From the NCBI GenBank assembly GCA_000507305.1, contig DF240783.1, forward strand, positions 37,485 through 101,484: DNA of 64,000 nt, given 5' to 3'. A model generated the notes under the pieces. The model worked only from the letters and a program-made list of their open reading frames with translations. It did not search any database and was not told the origin of the DNA. The stretch comes from Breviolum minutum Mf 1.05b.01. Its lineage: Eukaryota; Sar; Dinophyceae; Suessiales; Symbiodiniaceae. Position numbers and translations under genes: made by a program. Positions 13,801 to 24,084 of this stretch are shown here, piece after piece; position 1 is the stretch's first letter; every line of letters begins with the position of its first letter.

Positions 13801-16800
13801 TTTCACGCCTTAAGTTGACCATGTATGGGAGGTCAATGTGAATGTACCTTAACCAAATATATGATTCAGTAGTTTGTTTCACTGAATGATTTTTGTTACC
13901 CTAAACGATAATTTTGATGAATTGCAGAAGGATATTGCCTGGCTTCAGTGTTTGTGGACAAAATAAAGATCCGGTACACCACTGGAAAAGGAAAATCATC
14001 TTCCAAACCAACATTTTCAGGTTCTATGTTAATCTTCCGGGGTGTAATTGTCAACATCCCCCAACACCTCGAGCCTTCGGTGGGTCCAACGTTTGCCCAG
14101 CCATTGAGATTTACCGCTTGCAAGTGCTGCGGATAGTCCTGGCAGTCATTCTCGGAATCCTGGCTATGTCAGGTAGAACGGGCAGAAAAATGTAGGTGTA
14201 GATAATTGTTAGAGATTATCAAAGATTATATTAGATACATATAATGATGTTTATATATATATATTTAAATATTTATTCTAGGTTTGTTTGGTAGTGTTTG
14301 GCCATGGTTGGTTGAGACATTTGTAGGACCTTGGGCCTGCGCGGCGCATGTTACAAAACATGTCATGTGAAGATGATCGGTCGCCAAAGCCACGATAACA
14401 ACGCCTGTTCTGTTTGGAAACGAGGATATCAAGATAAACACCCCAACTGGAACCAATCATGATAATCAGCAGCTCCGTTGCTGAAATTTGTGTTACAGAA
14501 TGTCGAAGAAGCACAAAATCATTTGTAGATATGCAACCGGTCTCTGGTGATTCCCCACGAAGGCATGATATTAGCACGTTTTGCTGGTTTGTTGGAAACT
14601 GGATGAGAGAAAGTGTGTGGATTCCAGATATTTTTGAAGCTTTTATCAGCCATAAACGTTCGAGCAATGTACCATATTTGGTCCTTAACATTCACCTGAA
14701 ACACATGTCGACATCGTGTTTTGCTATGCCATTCTATGGGATGGCAGTGGCAGTGGCTGAACCTACAACAATCCAATGTGTGTTTTCCAGTGTGTGGTAG
14801 ATTTATTTCGGAGAACCTATGACTGTTCGATTTAAAAACCGACCCCCAAGCAAATCTAATGATGATATCATTTGGGGTTATCCGCCATCCACGATGTTAG
14901 TCAAAGTCATACTAATGTTGCAGTTTTTGTTTATTTCTGTGACTGGGGTGGGTTTCGTATTCATTTTTACTCTTGAGACGAATACACCAATACCCCCGAT
15001 CAAGTTGTATGATGTTGTATAAATATATATATATACACATTCATATGTGTGCATATAGACGTACGTTTGTGTGTGATGGGTTGAAACCACCAATCCGACA
15101 ACAATGCGCGAGGAAAGTGCAGTTGGGATATAAAAATTCAACACTTTGGGAAATCTTTTTTGTTCAAGCATCAGGACTGCTCTTGGTTGCCGTGCCCATC
15201 ATTATGCAACAAATCGTATCTTGGACTGCGAGGAATGTCGCAGTTTAGCCAAGAAGGGTCCTAAATCGGCGCCCCAATGGTGATCAACAGCAATGATGGC
15301 ACAGAGGAGAAACGGAAGTATAGCGAAGTAACTTGACAAGTACATACACAATGTTGAAATCTTTATGTTCTATCACATTTTATTTAGATATAAAATGAAC
15401 TGATTCATATATTCAGACGTATTGCAATGAATATGGATATGTATCCAGCAAAGAAATAACCTTTTCCTACCTTCTGTGATTTTTTGCTACGTAGCTTTCC
15501 AAAATGGGAAGGATTAAAAAACAACGGCGCGTTTTGTTGTTAGAAGATGGACGACAAGTCACCCGGAACCAAGTCAAACCAACTGTGGACCAACGGAACT
15601 GTTCCGAACAGAAGGGGTGAATTTGTTTGCTCAACATGGGTAACAACACAAGGAGCCACCTGGCGTTTCCTTCACGCTCTTCCTTTTCCTATATGTCACC
15701 TGGGCCGTTGTACAGCTGCTTGGCGTACTTACCGGCTTACAAAAAAATCCCATGTCGATGCACGCGGAACTCGCCCATCTATAGCTTTTTGTTTTTGCTT
15801 CACCTCCGAAAGGAAAGAGCGTCAAACTTTAAAAATTCAGGCCTGCTAAAACAAAACATGTTGAATCTATACGAAAAAACTATACTTTGCCAAATCTAAT
15901 CACTTCGATTCTCGATGGACATGTTCAGTTCAACAGATTGGGATGCATGAATTTTCATTATGGCTGAATGGATTGGTTCAGGAACAAGTTGGTTAGACTG
16001 TCGCTGGAACCTGAACCTGAACTTCCAGAGCCGAATGAGGTCATGAATCAACCTGCTTGGGGGGTTGCCGGGTGGCGGGTGGAAGCAAGAATGGCTGGCG
16101 GCCGTAACCGTAACCGTAGGATTTTTTTGTAGCGGAAGATCATGTGATATGGATGGAGATATGTCGTTAATTATTATGTCGTATGAAAGAAGTCACGACA
16201 TCTCCGGAAATGGCCTTCATATAGGAAATGGGGTTCCCATTCCTAAGCGTTTTTTTTTAATTTTCATGAATGTTTGAAGGGAAAAAAGGTTGGTTCAAGA
16301 ACCGCAGTTCTACTAACGTTGGCGGATTGTGTTTCAAGCCCCTTGTTGTCTCGGATTCTCATCATCCGAATCATCCCCACCAGAGGAACGGAGGAGAGCG
16401 ATTTTCAAATGATCATCCTAAGCAACTGTATACACCCCCGAAGTTTAATATAGCCCCTGAAAAATGATGGTTGGAAGACTACTCTCCTTTTGGGATTGTA
16501 TATTTTCAGGGGCTATGTTAAACTTCCAGGGGGTAATCATTAATTATTTTGTTTTATGATTAAGACCTAGAAGTGTCATCCTAAGCTTCGAATTAGCGGG
16601 AATTACTTGAATATTATATATGATTAGTTTCAGCTATAGTCAAAATTGGGTTGTAGTTGTTCTGAAATATCTTGTGATTTGTTGGATTCATTCCTAGAGA
16701 TTGGGGCATATACCGGGTGTAAGCATGTTCATTCATAGGGTCACACTTGCATCGTGGGAATCAGGATAAATCACGATAAATCCAAATGTCGGATGTGTGT

Positions 16801-18764
16801 CGTTTTCAAATGTACTGTGTCCCATAGCTATCCAATCATCCATTGTTTCCCTCCAAAAAACACCACATTAACGAAGCCTAACTCAACCAACTAACTCATT
16901 CAACCCCAAACCAACCACTGAAACCAACAGGACCCCAGACCAACGTATCAACCCTGTATCCAACGGTCAGGTGAACCGCACCTGGGCAGCCATGCAGTAT
17001 TTCCAGTTGGATCAAACTACTCCGGGAGGTGACTTGGGACGAGGAATGGTGGTTTCCACAAGAATCTAGGACTACAGCAGTTCGGTGACTACCCCGTGAT
17101 TGATAAAATTGATAAAGGTTTATACTCTTCAGCTGATGCATGATGAATCATAAAATATGAACAAGCTTCACAATCTTTATTTATTTGGTGGCAACTCAAA
17201 TATTTTGTATTTTCACCCCATACTTGGGGCAATGATCCATTTGTATTGAAATTGTTTGAGGGCATGACGTTGTGAGTTAGAAAATGCCCAAGGCTTAAGG
17301 ATATTCAACCCTTGCAGCGGCTATTTAGAAGAGACGAAGGGATCCGGGAATCCTTCCACAAAATGACCCGAACATTCAAAGATTCCAAGGTGGTCGATTT
17401 TTTCGGATGCTTTGGGATCCGTTTTCGGTGATTTCGGATTTATCTAGGTGGTGGTTTCAAATATTTTATATTTCACCCCTACCTGGGGAAATGATCCAAT
17501 TTGACTAATATTTTTCAAATGGTTTGAAACCACCAGCCAGTTATCTTTGGATGTCTTTTGTTGTTTTCTTGGTGTGGTTTGTTTGTTTGCCCTTTTTTGG
17601 GTAGGGGGGTGGTAGCTAGCTGGGTTTATGATGGCTTGCTTGTTTTTTTGTTTTGCGTTTAGATGTTTTTTTTACTGCAATCTTGGACAACTTCTTTTGA
17701 TAGTAAAAACATGTGAAAAGTGATATTTTTGTTACCTGCCGTAATTGTGAAGAAACATGCAATAGACTATAGGATAGGCAATAATTTTATCCGTATAAGT
17801 TCCATGTTTATTGTTTAGATATATTCTTTAGGTACTTCAGTTGTTAGAAATATAGGAATTGCGATATTGTTTTTACACCACTGTACATTTCTTGCATATG
17901 GAAGGAATGCTTGTGTGCACTTACATGCCAAGGAAGCTTTTGACAAAGATGGAGGTATTTGCCCAGCTTTGCAAAATATGCTGGGCCAGTGTTGTTTGAA
18001 CAGCTTAAAAGCCGTTTGATCAAGATGCATACTGCACCCCGAAAACGTCCACATGTCCCCTTTTCAACATCTCTAAACAGGGGACATGTTAGTTTTCCCG
18101 GGAGTAATTTTTTGGAATTGCGAACCGCACTTCTTCGTACTTTTCTGAAACTGTTGATCCGATAGTTGTCAATGTAGGATTTTGCTCTGGGGATATTATA
18201 TTTCCTTTTTTTGAAAAGGCCAATTTGCAAAAGGATATTGATAACCCGCTGAAAACCAACGAAGAAAAAACATACTGAGCCTTTGACTATTAAACTCTCC
18301 GTGGCATATCCCTATGTTGCGGGAAACTTGTTGATTCCAATAAATCTCTTTTACTTCCTGTTTGAAAGGGGAGAAGTCTTACCATCACTGAAACCACTCA
18401 TAGCCCCTGAAAATCGACCTTCCCAAAAGGCAACTCATCTTCCAACCCCAGTGTTTCAGGTGCTATGTTTATGATGTTTGTTTCAGGGATGGCATTTGTT
18501 CACCAACGAAAAACCTCTCCAACCTGAGGTCCGAGTAGTGTGACTTTCAATACTTGGACGGTTCGACGTGAAACGGACGGACTTCGCCATCCAGATGCTT
18601 GTCGAATTGACTTCCCTTTTGGTTGCCTGGGTTGGAAAAGGATGCACCACAAGGCACCAGGCCTTTTTTTGTGGGAATTTGACAGTACCATGTTTTTAGC
18701 TCGCATGGATCAAAAAGCATGTCCCAGACCCCAAGCATCGGCCAGTCGAAGGTGTTGGTGTTGT

Positions 18765-18795
<31 letters not shown>

Positions 18796-20785
18796 TTGGT
18801 AGTGGTAATAGTGGTAGTAGTCGTGGTAGTGTAGCGCAGTTGTGGTTGTGGTTGTTGTCGTTTGTACGAGGATTCATATTTTTGGCCGGCCTGGGATTTG
18901 TCACAAGAACAATGTGTCAGCGGTATTTCGGGTATTCAAGAGTTGAAACACGTTGAAAATACATTTTCTGGGTGGTGGTTTCAAATATGTTCACCACTAC
19001 CTGGGGAAATCATCCAATTTGACTAGTATTTTTCAGATGGTTGGTTCAACCACCCACTAGTTTTTCTCAGGACGTGGAGATGATGCATCAAGAAGGCTGA
19101 TGGGTGAGTGGCATGGTTTTGCTATGCCGAGTTTGGTGCCATGATCATTGCATCATGCGATTCTTCGCAGGTTGAACCAATTTGTTCCAATTGAAGGATG
19201 TTTTGAGAAACTTTGGTCATCTCATGATCCTAGTCGGTTACTCCATACCTTTTTTTATTTGAAACTGGTGATGTCATCCCGTAATTCGATTGACCCCCGT
19301 ATACCCAAACGAGAAACTTCACCCTCCTGTAATTCATGTTTCAGGGACCCAGCTCACCCACAGAAAGGGAACCAGCTCACCTCCCAAAATCTCCCAATTG
19401 GGGGCTATTTTACTTCTCACCTTTGGACCCCAAGTGCCGCATGATACTGTAAATTAAATGGAGGTTTTAAGCCCTGAAAATATGGGAAAAAATAACCCCT
19501 AAAAATGAAGGAAACGTGGGTTCCCAGGGCAGATCTGTATGCATATTTGCTGCACCCAAATGAGTTTTTGTTCGCATCGCGCCAGGTGTACAGATGATGC
19601 CACAGCTCGAGCCCATCACAAGCTGCGCTTGTTGTAACCCGCTGGTTGCAAAGGTTTGAAGTTGGATTTTGAAGGATTGTAATTTAGAATGGTCAATCCA
19701 TATTCTCAATGTTTTAGTTCAATTTCTTGATTTTTCTTGGCGTTTACAGAGCAAATAGCAGTTGTGTGTGTGTGTGTTTCCACGTTATGTATGCTGATCG
19801 AGTTATGTTTCATCTAATTCCACCTGTAGATTACAAAAGTATATGTACACACACACACACACACCCAAGCATGATCAAACCTGTGCAAATATTGGAACAT
19901 GCATGTTTTCATTAGGAAAAAAACATATCTCAAACCATTTTTTCTAGTCAGATCCCACCTGAGTCGTCCGGGATTTCTATGGATAGATATGGGTGGCTTC
20001 CGTAAATGGTGGTACCCCCAAAACACCCCAAAATGATCATTTTTAGTGTCCATGGTTGTTGGGTACCACCATTTTAGGAAACCCCCATATGTTATTACAT
20101 TTGCTTGAGACCTCGGACATTCTTAGGTTACAATGACTTTTCGCCGGCGAGTGCAGTTGCACTGCTGCAATGTGGCCATGTCTTTTGCCAAGATTGCATT
20201 GACCCTTGGCGTTGCACGTTGCACGTTGCTTTGGGAACCACAAGTAGTGTGAAACAAAAAATTGGGGGGGGGGTTGGAGCTGTCACATATGGTGGAAAAA
20301 GCAACTGCAAAAAAAAGTCCATGTTTTCGTTTGGTAACCCATGTTTTTTTCCATGGCAACATGTCAACACCAACCGAGCTAGACCAAAATCAAAGGCAGA
20401 GGATTGAAGAGCCACTGAACCAAAAAATGCTGATGTTACCTGGTGGCACAACTTTTCTGCAGTTGCATTTGTTATGAGATCGTATCAATCCTATGCGAAT
20501 CTATCCCTTACTTTCCCGCCATATTTAGAAGTCAGCACCCAAGACGACGTTGGGTCCCATCATTTTATCCCAAACCTGGACGTTGTTAGGTTTTGGGAGC
20601 AGGTGAACTGTTCCAAGAGTTCCCCCCAAAACCCAACCCAGTTTCCCATGTTTTTTCGTAGATGTGTTTGGTCCGGTCCTGGAAACACGACGTCGCGGAT
20701 ACCTCCTGAGGCCCATTGGGCCCTCTCAGGGCGAGCCAATTCCGGCACGTGCCCGGTGTGCCGACACGACTTTTCAGCTGCATGA
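4835..20785 (+). CDS. multi-pass membrane protein with C-terminal RING finger (likely E3 ubiquitin ligase), spliced
   Basis: I chain exons 4835-4926, 5526-5627, 7475-7529, 9371-9448, 10216-10334, 10795-10868, 11119-11164, 11671-11776, 12338-12421, 13343-13409, 14074-14172, 15175-15236, 15653-15753, 16931-17028, 19586-19633, 20127-20210 and 20730-20785. Phases agree throughout and the frame is 457 codons including the TGA. Hydrophobic, probably transmembrane, stretches lie in the exons at 10.2, 12.3, 14.1 joined to 15.2, and 15.7 kb. The last three exons build a complete C3HC4 RING, so the protein probably moves ubiquitin onto membrane or ER targets. Exons from 10795 on mostly have AG/G acceptors and GT donors and are the firm part. 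Those before 10.2 kb and at 13343 are tentative, and 5' exons including the start codon are not located. The family is not recognised beyond a RING-type membrane protein. Confidence 0.72.
5377..5455 (+). CDS. alternative candidate exon, not phase-compatible with the chained gene
   Basis: Twenty-six open codons between TTTGCAG and a good donor TCAG/GTATAA, reading DDVIIADRKSISQTKMYR in the middle. It looks coding but its exit phase fits neither frame of the next likely exon at 5526. It may be an alternative exon or belong to another gene. Confidence 0.3.
9157..9245. repeat. diverged copy of BamHI-arm foldback family
   Basis: Shares the TATATTTACCTAC / GTATAGGTAAATATA inverted core and the ACATGGATCCTAT right end with the copy at 2001-2086. 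The left end is degraded. Confidence 0.55.
9809..9925 (+). repeat. dispersed repeat, copy 1
   Basis: GCGACCTCACACGACC at 9823-9838, preceded by GGTCAAA and followed about 65 bases on by AGGTTGGTGAAATATTATAA. The same ordered blocks recur at 27721-27825. Unclassified intronic repeat. Confidence 0.55.
10216..10334 (+). CDS. membrane-spanning exon of the RING gene
   Basis: Frame enters with LRTPSRAR and continues as a long hydrophobic stretch around LLSWIAVMIAFFTLMWG, leaving in phase 2 at TTTTG/GTGAAA. A polypyrimidine-rich GATTGTTGGCTTCAG precedes it. An AG/G acceptor 23 bases further in (10239) is a possible alternative start of the exon. Confidence 0.7.
10795..10868 (+). CDS. internal exon of the RING gene
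   Basis: Bounded by TCTTTTTTGCTCGCAG/G and ATACAG/GTGCAC. It reads IRLARRCDMLHPVASVG with further residues to a phase-1 exit, and its phase-2 entry matches the previous exon. One of the clearest splice-site pairs in the gene. Confidence 0.75.
12338..12421 (+). CDS. internal exon of the RING gene
   Basis: Exactly 28 codons, phase 0 in and out, between GCCACAG/G and TTTTTGAG/GTATTG. The frame contains SVRRHGVRMVVIGWIFE, a basic segment leading into a hydrophobic one. Confidence 0.72.
13627..13715. repeat. BamHI-arm foldback family copy
   Basis: Begins AGGATCCATATATGG and ends CCATACATGGATGCT, with the CATTTACCATAAAAATCAACC interior also seen in the copies at 2001 and 9157. Lies in an intron of the RING gene. 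Confidence 0.65.
14074..14172 (+). CDS. membrane-spanning exon of the RING gene
   Basis: Frame FGGSNVCPAIEIYR is followed by a hydrophobic helix (VLRIVLAVILGILAMS) ending at a GTAGAA donor in phase 1. Joined to the next exon, which starts in phase 1 with LLLVAVPIIMQQIVSW, it makes a long hydrophobic hairpin. The upstream part of the exon abuts a partial foldback element. Confidence 0.68.
15653..15753 (+). CDS. membrane-spanning exon of the RING gene
   Basis: After CACAAG/G the phase-0 frame reads EPPGVSFTLFLFLYVTWAV and stays hydrophobic through LLGVLTGL. The chosen donor AT/GTCGAT is weak, and a GC donor slightly downstream would also keep the frame. Confidence 0.62.
16431..16535. repeat. 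TACACCCCC-family foldback, intact copy
   Basis: Arms at about 16431-16463 and 16503-16535 pair well: TAGCCCCTGAAAA against TTTTCAGGGGCTA, and outer TACACCCCCGAAG against CTTCCAGGGGGTA. The core GATGGTTGGAAGACTACTC matches the copy at 58637. Intronic. Confidence 0.8.
17450..17534. repeat. foldback element, GGTGGTTTCAA family
   Basis: Perfect 11-bp terminal inverted repeats GGTGGTTTCAA / TTGAAACCACC around a conserved interior (TTTCACCCCTACCTGGGG, then TTTGACTAATATTTTTCA). Copies at about 18974-19058, 23458-23552 and 62847-62934. Small non-autonomous DNA element. Confidence 0.8.
18035..18114. repeat. short foldback element
   Basis: GTCCACATGTCCCCTTTTC opposes ACAGGGGACATGTTAG, and the ends CACCCCGAAAAC and GTTTTCCCGGGAG pair imperfectly. 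Probably a shortened relative of the TACACCCCC family. Confidence 0.55.
18755..18796. repeat. (GTT)n microsatellite
   Basis: Run of GTT triplets within an intron of the RING gene; on the other strand it would read as a Gln or Asn run but no gene context supports that. Confidence 0.85.
18974..19058. repeat. GGTGGTTTCAA-family foldback copy
   Basis: Same interior blocks (ACTACCTGGGGAAATCATCC, TTTGACTAGTATTTTTCAG) as the copy at 17450, with a slightly altered right end (GGTTCAACCACCC). Confidence 0.7.
19586..20785 (+). CDS. C3HC4 RING finger, assembled from three exons
   Basis: Exons 19586-19633, 20127-20210 and 20730-20785 join in phase 1 at both junctions, with AG/G acceptors and GT donors (GTAACC and GTTGCA). 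Together they give C-A-C-C, fourteen residues, C-G-H-V-F-C-Q-D-C, twelve residues, C-P-V-C. This fits the RING consensus C-x2-C-x(9-39)-C-x-H-x2-C-x2-C-x(4-48)-C-x2-C, with the usual hydrophobic-Trp (CIDPW) and C-terminal CPVCR features. The protein stops six residues after CPVCR. Domain identity is strong. Membrane attachment is inferred from the upstream exons. Confidence 0.85.
19998..20086. repeat. foldback element
   Basis: CGTAAATGGTGGTACCCCC near 20001-20019 pairs with GGGTACCACCATTTTAGG at 20061-20078, and short flanking matches extend both arms. It lies just before the RING core exon. Confidence 0.6.
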
Positions 20786-21659
20786 GGCAGATCGGGGTAT
20801 TGAAGCTGTGATCATGAGAACATAAGGGCATCAAAGTGTGGCAATTTCCTTGCCTCCCGTAATGAAGCAAAAAAATGAGTCTTCCCAATAGTATATAGTT
20901 ACTTGTACCTTTTAAGATCTTTTAAGTATAGAGCATTTTCTACTTCCATGAGTTATGAAAGAAAGAATTGATCCAATTCCAGTTGTTTCTGGATGGAATG
21001 CAGATGTGTTGCAGATGTTTCATGATTTTATCCAACTGAATTTTTACAATCCTCACAGGGTATTTTGAAAAAAGGCACTGGAAATCCATGGGAAAAAACT
21101 GAGTCTCAATTTTGGACTCCCTTGCAATACCTTTGCATGTGCCCGCAGTATTCTGTAAAAACACTTGGCCACTGTGACACTTCCTCGCTTATTTTTGATG
21201 TAAACATACTACCCATTATATATGGTGGCTTCCCACTTGATCATTGCATGGCCGGTCACGTGGATTCTCATCTTATAATATCCAGAGAAAATGGATTTAA
21301 GGAATACAAAAGGTACAATCAAAGGGGGGGAGGACAAGACTGATGTTTTCCGGATTCCTGCTGCTGGAAATGACCATAAATTCTAAAATTTCCTTACATG
21401 TTTGATGATAAAATACGTTTGTCAAGAAGTCTTAGCTCCAAATGTATGTCCTATTAGTGTTGTTTCTTCATTCATAAGACGAACACTTGAATTCTTTGAT
21501 TTTTGTTGGGATTTCAACTGATTCCTTGGGTCTGTGTGTCTTATGTGTTTGTGTTGGGGCGCCCGTACTTGTTGGGCCGCCACTTTGCCGTTACCACCAG
21601 GTGATGGCATTCCCAGCCGTGAAACTTCGGGCCTTGGCCTGAAGCAATGATAGATAGAT

Positions 21660-22237
21660 GTGGGTGAAACACGGAGGATGGGACCCTATGATTCTATAGA
21701 TGAATTGCACCTGCACATTGGCAGCAGTTCTAGTGACCGAACTAGTGTTCTCTTCTTCAAAGACTATCTTAGATGTTCAGGGCGTAGCACCAAAACAAAA
21801 AACATGTTAATACATTTTATATGTTTTGGTGCTACACGTCAGATTATGACTTTGAATCATCTCCTGCTCCTGCCCAAAGAAGATATCATTGGGCCATTGC
21901 CTCCAGTGGACAGATCTATGATAAACTCTAAAGATCTTGCAAGACTTAGACCCCTAAACCATTGGGCTATCAACTTTAACCCTGATGATGCAACGAAGTC
22001 ACAATGAAGCCGAAGCCTTAACGTTCCAAGAATGTTGGCTGGCAAAAAAAGCGATCCACTTTGATGCCGCAACACCGTCAGCTCGTGCTCGCTCGTTCCA
22101 AAGCTCCCGCTGTCGAAAAGGAAAATCATCGACTCAAAAGTGCCGGCGTTTGGAGGGGATACTGTTGATGATAGAAATCCTGCACCACCTGGGCTATATA
22201 TAAAACCGATCAACTGGTGCAGGATTTCTTCCATCAA
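21660..22237. other. coding-like patch, strand unresolved
   Basis: On + a 115-codon frame ends at 22007; its last part (KEDIIGPLPPVDRS onward) looks like protein, but a foldback element interrupts its middle. On - a 126-codon open frame covers 22237-21857. A third + frame between 22020 and 22165 is also open. The overlap of several open frames means that at most one is real. No family is recognised. Confidence 0.3.
21784..21835. repeat. small palindrome, 14-bp arms
   Basis: GTAGCACCAAAACA at 21784-21797 and its exact complement TGTTTTGGTGCTAC at 21822-21835. Confidence 0.8.
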
Positions 22238-22243
22238 CAGTAT
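22159..22243. repeat. foldback element with 29-bp arms
   Basis: Arms 22159-22187 and 22215-22243 match at 27 of 29 positions. The right arm (TGGTGCAGGATTTC, then CCATCAACA) recurs as a single arm at about 61318-61347, so the family is dispersed. Confidence 0.8.
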
Positions 22244-23457
22244 GTTAGTTCCCAGGAGGATATATAAGACTCACTCAGTCAATTCTGGAAAACAAAGCTG
22301 CGGATCGCCTCGACCGGATCCGGTTCCGGACTTTTGTTGACCTTGAAGCTGGGACAACAGTTAAAGATAGTTAAAGGAAGGCAACCATAGAAGCATTTAC
22401 TGGGATATTTTTTGGATGTTTTCTAGATTGGTAGATGATCTGTGTATTTTCTTAAAGCCACGGCTCAAAATTAGGATGCCAAAAAGAGTCCCATGTTTTT
22501 CCTTCTGTTGAGTATTCCAGTGTTTGGGGAGGCTTTTCATCAATGGTTGAGCCAATGATAATAAGAATGGTGATAATAATGCCTTGGGTTTCGTCAATCA
22601 CAAGTCCATTGGGCACCAGTTTTATGGGCGAACCTTGAAGCTGAAGAATTTTGAACACTCAACCATTTTCCAAATGGAGCTGTCATATCAATGTGTAGCA
22701 GGGTCCTGTCCCATTCAGTATATGAGTGATGAAAGATGCAACGATCAAACATACACAGTGAGGGCAAGGAAATCAATCCCTCTTTCCGATGCCTTAATTC
22801 CACCTTGTTGGGGGTGTATATTGAAATCCAGTTAGCATAGAAAAGTCCCCGAGGATGGATAGAGGGAAGGTCATCCTTGTTCTGGATGTGCAGTGATCAA
22901 TGGCTTCATGACATTTTCTTATCCTTTGACCATGGTGTTTTCTTCTTAAAACTAACATGGACAGGTCCAACTTGTTGGTCAAGGCACGTAAATGCGCATG
23001 GGTTGTGAACATGAATAAGCAGATCAACAAAGCAGCATGCATGGTCACCGAGTCCTAACCAATAAGTTGGGACTGGCCGAAACATCAAAACATAAATGGT
23101 GATTTGAAATTTGCTTGTTGCAAGGTTATTGCACTTCCCCCCCAAAAGATATCTCCATATACCCCCAGATTAAGTTTAACCACACAAAATAAACAGACCT
23201 ACCAACTCTGAACATCACCGATGAAAAACGGGGTCCAGTTGGTACCCTAATTATTTTGAGAACCAGATATGTTAATCTCAAACAACTTGACTGTGAACGG
23301 GATTGCTCCAAAGCTTGAGTAGATGGATGCTGCTGTTTTGCATGAGGACTTTTGTGCCTTGCTTAGATTTTTGGACGCGGGGGGGTGAGGTGGGGGTTCA
23401 GGTTGCTTGCCGGGCTACCTCACTAAGGCCTACTTCAATCCTAGAGAATGACAGGGT

Positions 23458-23552
23458 GGTGGTTTCAAACATTTTATATTTTCACCCCTACTTGGGGAAG
23501 ATTCCCATTTTGACTAATATTTTTCAGATGGGTTGAAACCACCAACCAGATG
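23458..23552. repeat. GGTGGTTTCAA-family foldback copy
   Basis: Terminal inverted repeats and interior (TTTTCACCCCTACTTGGGGA, TTTTGACTAATATTTTTCAG) as in the copy at 17450. Confidence 0.78.
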
Positions 23553-23624
23553 AAATCTGAATGGGAATCCTAGGAATCTCCTAGATACCATTGGTTGGTT
23601 GCCTTGAACAAATCTTCCTGTTAC

Positions 23625-23673
23625 ATGTGCTGCATGGAGGGCCGATCCCCCGGCAAGGTGCGAATCAAGAGTC
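23625..23673 (-). CDS. candidate exon with ankyrin-like motif
   Basis: On the - strand, CTCAAG/G opens a 16-codon frame containing LAGGSALHAAH, close to the G-x-TPLHxAA signature of an ankyrin repeat, ending at a CAT/GTAACA donor. Only a partial repeat is visible and no partner exon was found. It could equally be chance. Confidence 0.25.
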
Positions 23674-24084
23674 CTTGAGTTGTTTTGACGAGGCAGAACT
23701 TTTTTTTTGGGAGGGATGGGCACAGGATATCATATGTTTTCTCAAAACTTGAGGGGTAGAGAGAAGTGGATTTATGAAAGTATGATCAAGTGAAAGTGCA
23801 GATTTGTTTTACATGATTTGAGATTTGATTTGAGCTGGTTTGATTTCTTACGATGGTTTTGATTCTAGACTCCATGACATGCCAGCTTCAAGCTTGGTTT
23901 GACATGTTTTTGATGTTTTTTGCACCATAAAGATATGCACCCATGTGGCGGTCAAAAAGTCGAATAACATGACGTAACAATATATTTGTGCTATATTGTT
24001 AAATCTGGTGCAACCTCCCGATTTCATGCCCATCCATCCAGCATGGGCAACTTCACTGCAGTCCCATCATGGCAGCGCTTGCAG

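Larger units (their letters stand above)
20786..24084. other. 3.3 kb without a firm gene
   Basis: Between the RING gene stop and the next chained gene. Holds two foldback elements (21784-21835, 22159-22243), one GGTGGTTTCAA-family copy (23458-23552), an unresolved coding-like patch at 21660-22237 and a possible - strand ankyrin-like exon at 23625-23673. Otherwise AT-leaning sequence without supported features. Confidence 0.6.

Noticed and set aside
17938-17959. EF-hand-like piece EAFDKDG between AG/G and a GT
   Set aside because: Only 22 bases, and its phase does not fit the RING gene in whose intron it lies; no second EF-hand half was found.
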